Shown piece after piece: positions 9,767 to 22,733 of a stretch of DNA of 64,000 nt; positions within the stretch are counted from its first letter, which is position 1; every line of letters begins with the position of its first letter. The notes below the pieces were generated by a model. That model searched no databases and was not told the origin of the DNA. It worked only from the letters and a program-made list of their open reading frames with translations. Source of the stretch: Lunularia cruciata. Lineage: Eukaryota; Streptophyta; Marchantiopsida; Lunulariales; Lunulariaceae. The stretch lies in assembly GCA_948567375.1 (NCBI GenBank), contig OX419758.1:37205001-37269000 (forward strand), in the 5' to 3' direction. The translations under genes and the position numbers were made by a program.

Positions 9767-11884
9767 GAATATGTGGTCTATACATAACTTTACAATGAAA
9801 CACCTCCAAGAAAAAAGTTATCTAGACTTTTGAAAATATACATATCGGTCTAAATTAAAACTCCTCCGTTCTTAAACCCAACTACTAAAATGCCCTATCT
9901 CCGTCCTCATGCGTAGTTAGAGTGTCCACTAAAAGGACACTCTAAAAGTTAGATTCAAATAGTTGGGATATTAAATTTTTTGATATCTTTGATTTGTTCT
10001 GATTTGATCATTAGAATAAATTAGTGATTGGTCTAGAGAATCAACTTAAAACAAATTAGTGATGTGAACCTTTGCAATGAAGAATCCATAAACTTGGATC
10101 CGTCATAACACTGATTGCTCAACTTATTAACTAATTAGGATTATGGATTTTAATTTAATTCATTGAAATTGCAATCTTTTAACTTCAAGTTTATTTCTTT
10201 TAGGTTTCTTTTTCTCTAGGACCTTACAAATATTACATCATATTCGTAAACATATGTAGGAAATTGAACAGGTTTTCTTTCTTAGGAAAGATCGTTTACT
10301 TATCTAGCAAAGGGAAAATCACTAACTTTTCTTCCCTGATTTCATGGGGTGTTATTTATTTATTTATTTAGAAATGATTATTGCCATCGGGAACAACATG
10401 AAATTGAGAACTCTAGGCAAACAATCGCGAGAAATAGGTAACACTATGTAAAAGACTGTCAGTAAGCAGTGCGTGAACGAATAAAAAAATGTGGGATGGA
10501 GTCAGGTAGGAACACTGTATACACAAGAGGTCCCATGAATCAGGCAAAGAGCGAAGGAAAAATAATAGGGAGCAAATTAGCTGGAGAATGGAGGAGTGGA
10601 ACAATGCGAGAGCTATAGGATGGTGTCGCTGCAGAAACCTGTTGAAGTGTAACAGGGTAATGAGAGCGAAGCAAAAAAGGACAGGATATAAAGTATATCA
10701 CAACAAGCGCTATGGACGCCTGAGTCCTGAGACGCTAAACAGCAAAGGGGAAGCAGAAGGCGGCCATAGTAAACCTTCACGAAAACACCTACGACTTCAT
10801 CAGTGCCTCACGCAGTGCCGAAGTAGCTGAGCAATTGGCAGTACTCCTCATACTGAGTTTCTGCTCAAAAACTCATGAGTGCCAAAGGCAAACTCGGTTG
10901 CTCCCCTAAAGTGCCGCTCAAAAGTAATGGGAATGTCAAAAAGAACAGAGGTGGAAGTGTGGAAAAGCAAGGACAAGCAAAAGTGCAGGCATGCACTTCT
11001 TCAGCGCTGGAGGCTTAGCCGCATGATGAGGATCAGTCCATAAAGAAAAGAATCCACATGAATAAGATGAGTGAAGAAATGGAGACATACCTGATGGATT
11101 CCTGAAATCACAAACATTCATTAGTAGAGAGAAAGTCTAGGACACAACAATGGGAAAGAGTCAAGAAGAGGTTCGCTAGTGATACGAGAGTGGAGCAAGA
11201 AAACTTCAGCACTGCACGGGAAGGGGACGAGTCAACTGAAGCGGGAAAAGCATAGGTGACGCGAATGAAGGTGAAGTATACAGTATATATATATATGAAT
11301 TCAGAAGTCAAGAAGGACTCCCAAACAACAGTATTTATTTATAGAAAAATATATATATTTAGCCCAATATATATAGAGCACGAGATGGTTGATGGGTACC
11401 TATAAATTATCATTTGAAATAATAGACAAGTCCCATTAAAAAAGTTAGAAAAATTTATGAAAATATTGAAAGAAAATATTAACAAAATAAATTATTATTT
11501 TTTTTAAAAATTTCTAATTATATAATTTAAAATATTCTCTATTCATAGAAAATTTAAATATTTTATAACTTTTTATGGTGCTCATGAAATATCTCCTGAA
11601 AGGTCTCGTTTCCTCTCATCTCCAATAGGGTACAATAGCATAAAAGATTCCTTCATTCGCCCATTACGTAGGGAACCAGCGCCGGTCGCGCCGGTCATCG
11701 CGACTTGCTTGCGTGGGAAGGTCGCGGACATGATGGATCCCAAAACTGAGAGAGTGAAGGTGAGTTCCACGATCACAACAGAATAGTGTAGTTTCGGACA
11801 GAACAGCAAGAGGTGGACGATCACGACAGACGAAAGGAGAAATTCGAGCAGTGGGAGACACAGATTTGATTTCCCTGACACTAA
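9767..11884. other. Intergenic DNA, no supported gene
   Basis: No recognisable coding region. The first part is AT-rich. At 9918-9946 a short perfect hairpin has 11-bp arms (TTAGAGTGTCC) around a 7-base loop. 11330-11580 is strongly AT-rich. From about 11640 base composition becomes more balanced, probably the CRIPT promoter and 5' UTR. Confidence 0.6.
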
Positions 11885-13448
11885 ATGGTGTGCGATAAGT
11901 GTTGAGTAACAGCTCTTTCCCGCATTGTTGTATCTGCAATTTCGGTTTTTAGAGGTCAAATTAGACACAGGCTTTCAGGGCTGTGGATTTCTCTCGTGCG
12001 GGTTTGTAGTTTGCTCTTTTCTGAGGGAGTTTAAATTTTGGATGAGTTTGAATTGCAATTAGTATTTTGCTCCCTATTTTAACAAGAAAGTTTAGGAGGA
12101 GAGGACTGAAGTTGTTTTGGCCCGTGGACAAATGACGCTGCCTTATCTTGGTTGAGATATGGCTAATTTTTGGCTGTGGTGTCTTCCATTGATTTATAAG
12201 GGAATGCATCTTGCCTGTTGTAAAAGAGTGAGATAGTTGCCTGCCGCTGTAGCGAACGAGAGTTATTAATTTGATGATTGACGAAACAGGCCTTCCCCGA
12301 CAGACTAGTGCCAAAAGTTTCACCTGTGTCGTTGACATCAGACTAATATGATATCCTGATTTTGCAGGCCAGAAGAAGCTCACAAAGGTTATAGTGCCAG
12401 ACAAATGGAAGGAAGGAGCTAGCAACACAACAGAAGGTGGTGGTCGAAAAATCAATGAGAACAAACTACTGAGTAAGAAAAAAAGGTCTGGCTTTGATGC
12501 AGTTGCCATTCTCTAAATTTCCGTATTTGGATGATTACTTGCGGAGGTAGACCGCTAGATTGCTGCTCTCTGACTGCGGAGAGCAGGTCTGCCTACCGTG
12601 CTTACTTTAAAGAGAGTAAAGTCATAGTACATTGTCACCGGATCTCTTGAGGTCAGTAGATTGGAATAGACATGCCGATTTCCAGGAGGTTTTATGGTCC
12701 ACTCTATCAAGCAGAAAATGGTCACTGGTCTGCTGAGGTTTACATACTTATTGAATCTTATGATCCGGAGGAGAATTTATAGGTATATTTGCCTTCTAGA
12801 GGTAGTATGAGCGGCTTCCGGATTTTGATGCTGTCTGCAGGACCTTGCCATCCGATCTATCATGTTTCCCAAACTTAGTTTTCGCCTTGACGATTTTGCA
12901 TCCGGTTTGGAACCCCCGTTCTGCTAACGGCTCCCATTACTCACACATCCATGCATCCTTTGCCCTGTTTTCATTAAGGTGGACTTATTTCATAGGAGTC
13001 GTACTTAGTGAGGAGCATAGAGAAGAAATAGAAAGAAAATTTGGAGATAGAAAGACAATCTCGATGCTCGCAGCTGATTATGAAGGTTTTTACTGCAGAT
13101 GGACCCCGTATGGTGTAACCAAGTGCATTATCTGTAAACAACAGCTTCATCAAGAAGCCAAGTACTGCCAGTCATGTGCATACAAGAAAGGTACTGTATT
13201 TTATCTCGTCCCTTTCAGATGGGATATCCCTGTTTCATGTCATCAGAGAAACTTCATTTTAACTTTTCACTTGTTCATTCTTACATCGAAACGCAGCCAC
13301 TCAACTGGATGATGTTTGATCTCTCCTCACAGCTGATGACCTGTTTAAGACCTACTTACCTTTAAACATTGCACATATTGCAGGGGTGTGCGCAATGTGT
13401 GGTAAACAGGTACTGGATACCACCGCCTACAAGCAGAGTAATGTGTGA
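11885..13448 (+). CDS. CRIPT: CRIPT homologue (cysteine-rich PDZ-binding protein family)
   Basis: Four exons: 11885-11900, 12368-12485, 13099-13190 and 13384-13448, all with GT-AG introns, giving 96 residues. Exon 1 is 16 nt and encodes MVCDK plus the first base of Cys6; exon 2 completes it (CQKKLTKVIVPDKWKEGASN). Exon 3 gives RWTPYGVTKCIICKQQLHQE and a CQSC pair; exon 4 gives VCAMCGKQVLDTTAYKQSNV and the stop. The four CxxC pairs (C3/C6, CIIC, CQSC, CAMC) suit a small zinc-binding fold. Length matches plant and animal CRIPT (about 96-101 aa). CRIPT was named for binding PDZ proteins in neurons, and structural work has since placed it in the minor spliceosome, a more likely role in a plant. 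Every junction keeps the frame. Confidence 0.95.
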
Positions 13449-15028
13449 AAGCATTCACGAATATTCTCATGTCGCCACATGAGTTGTGCATATGTCAGTC
13501 TCTCGATTAGTGCTATCAAACTTCAAAGATGGAGTTACTTGGTGGCATCTCATCTCTCCTACTCCAAACGCCGTATGGCAATGGTTCAGAACACAAGCCT
13601 AGTGCAAACAATTGACAACGATTCATGTATTTAAGGGCGGGTTCCCGTTGTAATCTTTTTCGCCAATGAGTATATATAGTCGGAAATTCGACCGGGCAAC
13701 GATGAATTCTCTTATTCCTATTCGCTGCATATCGTGTTTCTACTTCGTGCGATCTCTTACTCGAGTGAACGAAGAACTTTAATTGAATCACCTGTAATTT
13801 AGCCAGACGTTTACCTTTCCTACGAAAGAAAGAGCCATCCGCTCATACAGAGAATTGTCATCTTGGATATGAAAGAAGTCAAAAGAATTGTGAAGTTTCG
13901 AAACTCATTTTTTTAAATCTTGTTCTGCATAACCCTTTTTTCTGTTACACAAGACGCTTTCGTTGGAGCTCGATCTTTGGCAACTAAAGATTATCAACCT
14001 ACCGGGTACGGTGACGACCCACTCAAATATTCAGAACGGAGAACCCAAGTGCATAACTGTATATGCAGATGAATCTGAAGAAACAGTCAATGGCCTGTCC
14101 TGTACAGCCTTTGAGAGCCGGCAAGCATTACCTGAACAGAAGGATCAATTATTCAAATTAGACCAATCAAAAGACTTCAGATTAAAGTTGAAGGCGTGAT
14201 ACACTTGGATTCCTCAATTTCCACCTCCAAATCCGTAGTCGTGTCTCTGAAGCTAAGAGTGAGGACCCTCCATTAGTCAGACGGGGGCGATCCATCAACC
14301 TCCCCAAGAACAGTGTGATTAGAACGTTTGACGACTGCAACTACAGTGGGGAGGAAGATTTATTGAGACTATGAGCGCAAAGGAAGAGTTCAACTTTGTC
14401 ACTGATGTAAACAAGGGCAAATGAAAGAAACAGAGGAACTGATCACGACGAAAGACTGGAGGTTGATTACAGATGTTCTTTACTTATCACACTTCAGTCG
14501 ATAGCTGTGATTTTGGTTCTTAGTTAGCTTACGTCTAATGCTCACTATTCGGTTGAGGGATTTAAATCACCAGTTTTTTCCTAGGGATTTTGTACAGGCA
14601 TTAGGTGGTAATCTAAATCCCTAAATCTCTAACTATGAGATTGTAGCTATGTTCTTGCCTGATGGGGCCCCTCAGGTTCCCAATGTTCACCTGATTTCGG
14701 ATAACGGGGATTGAGGTTTGGGGAATTTAGTGCATTTATTAAAGACGGCACTCCAATTTCGTTACAAGTTTTATGATCAGTAGATTGACAGGGTGAAGAT
14801 TGTCCTATTCGTATTGCCTCCGCAATCTGTCCTCCTTGGTTGTGCATGCGCTGCTGGTTGGCCTTCTCTTTTGCTGTTACGAGCACGCTGCGGAATTGGG
14901 ATCGTTTCCTAATGTAATTTTACTCATGTAATTTGGCGATTTCACAGAAACTTGTGATAGGTTCCTCAGTTTATTCCGTTTTAATCAAGGTTGAAGCTCG
15001 TCCGTGTGTCTTGAGAGGGAGAGCGGGA
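13449..15028. other. CRIPT 3' region and intergenic DNA
   Basis: No coding region that I recognise. A 78-codon open frame at 13963-14199 has no recognisable motif and no splice context. The end of this stretch probably holds the promoter and 5' UTR of the next gene. An in-frame ATG at 14933 lies upstream of the chosen start of the VMA12-like gene. Confidence 0.5.
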
Positions 15029-16863
15029 ATGGGACAGGACGGAGAAACAGGCGGGCTGAAATTGCAGAACACAGAGACTCTGCGGGAGTTCATGAAAGCT
15101 ATAGCAGGAAATCCCGAGACTTCCCATGAGTGCCGCCAGAGCATGCTGAAGTATGTCGAGGAGCCTGCAGTACCGTATGAATACCTACGAGATGCATTCG
15201 CGCAGCGGCCATTAGGGGATCGCATCCCTATTCAGCAAGTTCTTGCTGGCTCCTCTTTCGTCCTTGAGAGCCCCAAACCCCGTGAAAAGGTAAGAGATCA
15301 GTCTCTCGCTTTCTACCTTCAGATCTGCTTCCTGTCATGCCTAACTTGTCATTGTAAGCTCACAATTGGGAAGGCTCGAACTAGATACACCCACGATGGA
15401 ACTATCTGTGGACACCACTCCGCGTTGCAAAATGCATATCTATGATATTTATATATTCATCCTTGGGGCCATCCCTGCGAGTCAATCAAACCATCAATCA
15501 TGGGAAGAGTCATTATCCAGCTCTTGAGTATCCGTTGTTTCCTGAAATATGCATGTAACTTTGAACTTTTCAATCTTTCCAATCTTTCCCGGTCCTGGCA
15601 GTTTACTATACTCTTGAAAAGTTGTGAGAGGTTTCTTTTCGCACCTTATTCAATTTCATTGGGGTTTATTATTACCCGTTTCAGATTTGGTCTCTCCTGT
15701 TAAATTTCAAGGACTTGGAGTTTGTCAAGGACGCATGGCATACCTCTGATCATCTAATGACGTCTCTTCGCGTGCTCTTCCTATCCTCTGTGTCAATAGA
15801 GTGAGGAGTTGAAGGCACGACTCCGGAAGTTGCAGGAGGAAGTTGATAAGAAGGCTTACAGTGAGCTCGTAAACGATGTTACGAGAAAGAGCGATTATGA
15901 ACCCGAGGTCTTCTCTTCTTACAAGGAACAGCTGGGTTTCGGTTGGGCCAGAATCTTTACCTTGTGCTGCTGAGACCTCTTGCTACGCATTCTATCCTGA
16001 AGTGTATAACTTCTGCAAGATCACTCATCCTTCATGAAGCGTAGTTTCAATATTCCAGTGTCAGAATTCGTTGTCTGAACGTATTAGTAAAACTTCAAGT
16101 TTTGTATATAGCGCTTGTTGTTAGTATTTGTACTGACTATTGCAGAAGTATCTAGTAATAGTTGAAGGTTTGGAGTTGCAGGGCTTCACGTGGCGGTGAC
16201 CATGTTCACAGGCTTTGCTTTCGGTTATTCAATCTTCCGTTCTCAGTTTCCTGATAATCCTGTTCTTGTAAGCTTCAAATTTCCTTGATCTCCTTTGGAC
16301 AAAAGTCGTTTTAAAATTCGGTCTATTCAACTGTCAAACTACCCTCGGAGAAACTACCCATCGATGTAGAAACTAAATGGATCATGTGTACAATCTGAGC
16401 TGTAAAGCATGGTTATCGGCTTGAGATTAGTGCGCCGTACGGCCCTGATAAGGATCACGATTTGTCCTAGTAAGAAGGCTAAAAGGACTAAATGTGAAAG
16501 GTGTAATAGAAGTCTGAAAACGTTCTCTTCACTTTTGTTGTTCGAGCTCGTTCTTCCCAATCCGGAGAATTTTCATAGGGGTGTGTGGGTTGATGACAGC
16601 ATGCGTCAGGTGGAGCTTTGGGTTTGATTGTGGGGATGCTACTGGAAACTCTTCTGTTCATTGTACGTGATGCACAAAGAACCAAGCATGAGGATCTCCG
16701 GGCAAAAAAGGCTGGACGAGTACAGAAGAGCACTAAAGATACAGAAGGATCTGACTTCATCAGTACTACAGATCCAAAAGTACCTGAGTTTATCACTACT
16801 ACAAGGGCTTCTGGTCCAGTCAATCGCCAGGTGGGGAGGAAGAGTACAACATCGTCTTCCTGA
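15029..16863 (+). CDS. V-ATPase assembly factor, VMA12/TMEM199 family
   Basis: Four exons with GT-AG introns: 15029-15289, 15800-15941, 16182-16267 and 16600-16863, giving 250 residues. The N-terminal cytosolic part has PYEYLRDAFAQ, then the family signature SSFVLESPKPREK, then SEELKARLRKLQEEVDKKAY and SSYKEQLGFGLHV. Two predicted membrane segments follow at about residues 136-153 (HVAVTMFTGFAFGYSIF) and 168-185 (GALGLIVGMLLETLLFIV). The C-terminal tail is basic and Ser/Thr-rich. In yeast Vma12 acts in the endoplasmic reticulum with Vma21 and Vma22 to assemble the V0 sector; the same role is inferred here. The start at 15029 is preferred over the in-frame ATG at 14933 because conservation begins just after it. 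Confidence 0.92.
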
Positions 16864-18565
16864 AGATCAAAGCCTTGAATTATCAAGTGATTAACGTTTT
16901 TGACCTCAGGATTTGTTTTGAGCTTACAGCTACCAGCAACTATCATGTGGAATACAGACGTGAACCTTCGGCAGTTGGGAGAGTAGACTTGATGCTACTT
17001 GCCAGAACAGCGTTGAGTGAAGTACATGCCCTTGAGGAAGAAACGTTGGACGCAGTCTGCTTGTAAACCTGCAACAAAATTCACTGACCGTATTGCCCAA
17101 GGGCATTAAGGGGTTTAGGGTTTACAAATGTTTGACGAGAAAGCTGAGAGAACTGGAGGAACTAATCTGGGGTCTAGTGCTGAGTGAATGTTGGCGCTCC
17201 TTTACGTGTCTCTGAAGGAAAAACATGAAGATGGTTTCATGATGAAGACAAGTATTAAAAGTCGAGCCCTCAGTGCGTCTCAGGCTATGAGCCTTCACAG
17301 GAAGTCTTCTAGTGTGATCTACTTTGTCTGTGAACCGTGATCTTTTGCCCGGGATAATAAAGCAATGCCAGTTTTTAAAGGAGTCTTACACACCTACATG
17401 AAATTGGCATTTGCACTCTAACTCGATCTGCACGTCTTCTGGATCAGACCTCCCTTCTCGTTTTACCATCTTTTCTCAGATCGGAGTCCCCGAAGACATG
17501 ACAAATTATCTTCATGCTGCTAGAGGACAGTACACACTGCTGACGGGGTCTGCCCACTACTCCCTTCTCTCAAGTTGTTTTGAAAGGTCCAAACCTAACG
17601 GTTGCTTGAGCTCCGGTGGGATGGCTTTAGCTGGCACGACACTACCAGTACCAGTACCGACGCCTGTTTCCTTGATTTATATTGAAGTCCAGTGGTATGA
17701 TCGTCTTTTGAGTTAATGTTTCTCATGGATTAGAAAAGTTGCATGTGTGGACGGTGTGATTCCCCTTGGTTGGTGGCAAGTGATCCATACTCTCAAAACA
17801 TCAAAGTCATTTCTCTTGACAGATCTTTAAAACTTGAAAAGTATTCCGAGTTCTGGAAACCTTCCTCGGGAGGAACCTTACAATTTGTAGAATGTTTTAA
17901 AGTATCTCAAATTTGTTCCACACACCATTATGGATTCAACTTCCCAAGATCGCAAACCACAGATCACTGCGAGGCCCATTTTCCAGGTCGAAGGCAGTGC
18001 GAAAAGGCGGAACAAGCTGGTTGCATACTTTATCTATACCTTGCTTCTTCATCTTGAGGTTTAGTTCTGTGACTACAGAGGGTACATGTGTATTTCAGTC
18101 TGCTCAGTGTGGAGATACTGGACAAAACATAATTACAACTTCTGACTGAAAGGCAACACAACTTTGATTTCAAAGAAAGTAGATAGCTGGCACCCCGTAG
18201 TAACTAGAGCTTAAGCAACTTAGAAAACCCTCGGTCAAAGCATCTATGCGGTTTGCTAAAGCTCTAAGTAGATCTGCTTCATTGATACCCTAGTGAACAG
18301 TCTGTACTGAGCGGTAAAGATTAGACGCTTCATGTCATAATTGAGTTTCTTCGCAGAATTGGAGTGAAAGGCATATCGCGGATGATACTGAAAATCTGCA
18401 TTCGCGTTTCATTGAGGCAATCCCAAGAATGAGGGAGAAACGTACAAGTTTCTCAAACATCTGGGAAGTGATTGGAGGATCGTGGACTAGTTAACACAAT
18501 GATGATTGCATGGAAATAATTCGTGGATGGGAGAAGACTGCGAAGGATATGCGTGAAATCCCACA
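16864..18565. other. Region between convergent VMA12-like and SGT genes
   Basis: About 1.7 kb between the 3' ends of two convergent genes. It should include both 3' UTRs. Open frames at 17411-17716 and 17743-18057 show no domain, codon pattern or splice context that supports a gene. Confidence 0.5.
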
Positions 18566-19891
18566 TCAACTTCCACCTGTTGGACCCGATGGTCCCTGGG
18601 GCCGATTAGAATTCGTTGTACTCCCAGGTGGCCAGCTTTGACCTTGAGATCCACCAAAAAGTTGTTGAAATGCGTTCTGCAAGAGCCCAGCATATTGTGG
18701 AGGGAGTTCTTGGCCATTGAAGGAAACATTGAAGCTCGAATCCATTGTAACCTCAGCATCTCCCTGGTGCGCACCACTGCCACCTCCACCAGATTGCTCA
18801 CTTTGAGTTCGCCCTGAGGTTTCGTTTGGGGCTGCCCCTTGCTGAGTGGTAGCTTGTGCAGCTCTCTGGCCGAATTGTTGTGCCATGTTGATAAGCTCTG
18901 GCAAAAGATTAGCAATATTAGCTTCAATATCAACTTCAGGACCTTCATTGGCTGGAGCCTGAGGTGGCGCATCTTGAGGTTCCCTAGACCTTTGCTGATC
19001 TTCCAATTTTGATTGTGCTGCACGCAAGTTCTCCTGCACAGATGTGCTCGTGGGGTCCAACTCTAGAGCTTTTTTGAAACCTTTCTCGATTGCCTCTTGA
19101 AGGCGACCTTGGGCAAAGTAGACTAAGCCCAAACGGCTGTAAGCTTTGCTATATTTTGGATCAAGCTTCATTGCTGCATGACAATCTGCAATAGCTTCTT
19201 CGAATTTTTCTATGGCCGTAAGCGCCGCAGCTCTATTGGAATGAAATATGGCATTATTGCTGCACAAGGAAAGAGCTAAAGTGTACATCTGAATGGCAGC
19301 ATGATATTGATTAGAGCTCATGGCAGTATTGCCTTGCATCTTGAATGCATCCGCAAGGACCAGCGTATCCTCTGAGTACGCATTACTCCACTTAGGAGGT
19401 GATGTAGTCGACCTGATTTTCTTCCTAGCTTCCTCTAAGACACCCTGTGCCTGTTTCACCTTCTCCTCATACTCTGGGGTTCCTTGCATAGTCCCTTCAA
19501 AGAACCCTGCCAGTTCCAACCCATCTTTAAATTGATCCAACACTGATTGTCCTCCACTTCCAGCTGAGGATGGACCTCCAGCAGTAGCAGTAGGAGGAGC
19601 AGAGCGGGATGTTGTTCCTACAATATCAGGTGGTGGTGCAGTCGGCACATGCTCATCTCCACCGATAGCTTGTACAGCCGGTGAATTAAATAGGTCGATC
19701 AAAGAAACCAATCGGATTTGATGTTCACGTTCTTGATTCTCGGTCCCGAAAACTTCCGATAAACACTGAGCCGCTACCTCTATCCCTTCAGTATCTTGCC
19801 CTGGTGCTGCTTCCACTGTCCTCAGAAACTGCAAGAATGAGCTCACGATGCTCCTGCTCAGAGGTGAATCGGTCCGTATTGACGAGACCAT
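18566..19891 (-). CDS. Small glutamine-rich TPR co-chaperone, SGT/SGTA family
   Basis: A single uninterrupted frame of 441 codons. The ATG at 19889-19891 is chosen; the frame extends to a GTG six bases upstream. Residues ~1-75 resemble the SGTA N-terminal dimerisation domain (SIVSSFLQFLRTVE, IEVAAQCLSEVFG). A Ser/Ala/Pro-rich linker follows. Residues ~178-290 form three TPR units (KMQGNTAMSSNQYHAAIQMY, IFHSNRAAALTAIEKFEEAI, AYSRLGLVYFAQGRLQEAIE). The C-terminus is Gln/Gly-rich, as in the family. SGTA binds Hsp70/Hsp90 tails through its TPRs and hands tail-anchored membrane proteins to the GET pathway; that role is inferred. The lack of introns is unusual for a family usually interrupted by several, and may reflect a retrogene or lineage-specific loss. 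Confidence 0.92.
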   Translation of the reverse strand: MVSSIRTDSPLSRSIVSSFLQFLRTVEAAPGQDTEGIEVAAQCLSEVFGTENQEREHQIRLVSLIDLFNSPAVQAIGGDEHVPTAPPPDIVGTTSRSAPPTATAGGPSSAGSGGQSVLDQFKDGLELAGFFEGTMQGTPEYEEKVKQAQGVLEEARKKIRSTTSPPKWSNAYSEDTLVLADAFKMQGNTAMSSNQYHAAIQMYTLALSLCSNNAIFHSNRAAALTAIEKFEEAIADCHAAMKLDPKYSKAYSRLGLVYFAQGRLQEAIEKGFKKALELDPTSTSVQENLRAAQSKLEDQQRSREPQDAPPQAPANEGPEVDIEANIANLLPELINMAQQFGQRAAQATTQQGAAPNETSGRTQSEQSGGGGSGAHQGDAEVTMDSSFNVSFNGQELPPQYAGLLQNAFQQLFGGSQGQSWPPGSTTNSNRPQGPSGPTGGS

Positions 19892-19987
19892 CTTCACCTC
19901 CTCCGTTCCCTCCTCTTAGAGCTCCACAATCAATTTCCAATTTCCACGACCGATCAACCTCCCATCAATTGTTTCCTGCTGCTTCTT

Positions 19988-19998
19988 TCTATATAATC
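19988..19998 (-). promoter_or_regulatory. Candidate TATA box of the SGT gene
   Basis: The minus strand reads GATTATATAGA about 100 bp upstream of the ATG, a suitable place for a TATA box with a short 5' UTR. The surrounding sequence is pyrimidine-rich on the plus strand. No other evidence supports it. Confidence 0.35.
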
Positions 19999-22733
19999 CT
20001 CTCCACTTCTGCTCCAGATGCTCCGTTTCCTCTAAAGCACTGATCAATTTCCCCTCCTCAATCAATCACTAATTCTCTATGTCTATTCCTCTCAGTGTCT
20101 GCTCCAACTAATCTATGTCTTGAGCTCTCCTTCTCTAACTGTCACTCCAGCTTCTTCGCTCTCACTCCACACTCTCTCTCCTCTGGCTCCTCTTTTCTTT
20201 TTTCACCCATAACTTCAAACTCACTTTACTTTAGAGGCCTTGTTTCCATTCCACTACACGGTATCGTAAAAGGAATTGTTCCCGAATATATTTATGAACT
20301 ATTCATGAGTTCGTGTCGTGCTTTGAATGCACAATCGATTCGACCTTTATGCAATTTCTCGCCAATAGCTAAAATTGTTTCTTTTCTTTGGACTTTGGAA
20401 GCCTTCATAAACCCTAATTCTATGTTCACGGTCGTCTAAGAGATTCGTCGCCGGTGGATTTTGGACATGATCGCTGAATCCTATCGTTCCGGAAATACCT
20501 GGTAGGGGAAGAATCTTCTCGAAGTTACAGTAGGTGCGTCGGAACTTCTAGAAACTGAGGAATCTTGTATCCTCTGAATAACATGAATAATGTACGCGCG
20601 AGGACAATTCCGAGTAAATGAAGACCTCCAAACCGTGGAACTTTGTATAAACATGTCTAAGTTGCTTATCTTCAAAAACAGACTTTAGAATTTACACATG
20701 ATATATATTAAAATAAATATTATTATTGTTTATTTCTCTATTTGTACTATATTTTGAGTATTTGTATTATGTATTTCTGTGTTTCTAGGCGGTTGTTTTT
20801 TAATATTTCAGAATTGAATTTGTAAGCGGGTGTTATTAATTGTATGACTATAGTAATTTATTAGCTTTAATATGATATATTTAATAAATAAATTAATGAA
20901 TAAATTATTGTATCATATTTGTTATTGAATAAATTGATAAATTTTTCACTATAAATTTTTAACAATCAAAAGAATTAATTTAAATAAGCATAAGTATTAT
21001 ATCATAAATAATATTTTTATGGTCAACATTTCATAATCTACTCAAAATCTTAACCGATGAATAAATATAATTTTCTTTTAAAGTTACTTACACATATGAA
21101 TCGCTTATTTTTTATTGCCACATCCAACAAGTGATTATTGCTTAATAGTATCTTGATTTGTAAATTTTCCAATTTTTCAATGAGAAAACCCTTTGGATTA
21201 AGCTATTTGTAATATTATGAGCATAACTATTATTATTATTTATATTATATGAAATCAGTTTATCCTTAGCTAGGCAAATAAAGCTCCTTAATTAAAATCA
21301 GAATTTGCAAATATATTTAGTTTTTTTGTTTTTTATTTTATATTGTTAAGTTGAACACCACAGAATTTAGTTGATGAACATCTGAGTATTTTAGATTAAT
21401 GAAGAGAGTCACTAGTTTGGTTAGTTGGATTTTAAGCTTAGTTAGATCACATTTTATTAATTTTAGTAGATATTTTTTAATCATTAAAAAAAATATTATT
21501 TATAATGTTAGTATTTAATCCAATCAAAAGATTTCAGAGATTATTATAGAGATACACAATAAATTAGATTCACATTGAATCAAGTAATGGACTGCTCATT
21601 ATGACGAAGGAGTATAAGTAAACATGCATTGAGGGTAAGATACTCAAGAGAGTGGTTAAATACATGTACATAATTTTTTTAATTAATAATACTGTTTAAT
21701 TATAGCTATTTGAATTTTGATGAGGGATATTACTTTCATGTATTCAAAAAATAATTTTTCTTCTATGTCTTGAATATAATATAGCTTTAATTAGACTTCA
21801 ACTAAGCTAATTTGAGACCAAATTTTATTATGGATGCTTAAGTATGAGTGAGCCATACTATTTTAACTAATTAAAAAATTCATAGCTTTTGATAAATAAT
21901 TAATGAGGTTAATTTACTATCTTCAAGAATCTATTAGATTGCCGGTATATATTCTCTAATATAAAGAAGTCACAAAGTAGGCATTATGGTTTAAAGAGGG
22001 TAAAAAATTCTTTCTATATATGTTCTCACAGTTATGAAATAACTTTTTTCATAATTGCTTTGATCTACGTCTTTTGGACTAGTATAACCTTAAATAATAC
22101 TGAAATGTCTTTTGGACTAGTATAACCTTAAATAATACTGAAATGAATAATGATATACTAAAATAAGTAGTTTTTTCATCTATATCAAAGTGAATACTGT
22201 TTACATTTTGAAATCATATGTGACAAATCACAATATACATATATGCTTTCTTTCTTTCTTTGAGGATAAATTTGTTTTCATATAAAAAACTCTAAACTTA
22301 GAAGATAAAAACTGGTTTTATTGCAGTAATCAAAAATTAAAATTCTTTATTAGAATAGGATATAAACTAAAATTTGATTATTTCAAAATAAGATAAAATT
22401 ATTATTGTTGAAAATATAGATATTAACTTTATTTTATTAAGAAAACTACTTATGATGGTTAAAAAATTAATAACTCTTGTGTTCTTCACATTTAGATGAT
22501 ATCAATTGTCTTAATGTAAAGATATGAAACCTGATTTAAGCTTAATTGATTTATATTGATTGATAGAAAATATTTTATTAAAAAAACTAGTTTAAACTAT
22601 TTATCTCATTGTATATTTATTCTTTTGTACACATGTTCATAGTTAAGTATACAAAAAGTTAAAATTTAGTTGAGAACTTTCATAATCTGGATAGATGTGT
22701 AGAGTTTTCAAACAAGCTTATTTGTATCTAAGT
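19999..22733. other. SGT upstream region and AT-rich intergenic DNA
   Basis: No coding region is supported. From 20700 to 22730 the DNA is very AT-rich. At 22069-22144 there is a perfect tandem duplication of a 38-bp unit (22069-22106 and 22107-22144). The stretch ends where the LTR of family F copy B begins. Confidence 0.7.

Noticed and set aside
11961-12509. Minus-strand ORF of 182 codons
   Set aside because: It overlaps CRIPT exon 2 and intron 1 in antisense and has no domain.
13963-14199. Possible small gene between CRIPT and the VMA12-like gene
   Set aside because: No motif, no codon or splice support, and no similarity I recognise. Left as intergenic.
17411-18057. Two plus-strand ORFs between the VMA12-like and SGT genes
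   Set aside because: No recognisable domain and no splice context; probably 3' UTR or intergenic sequence.
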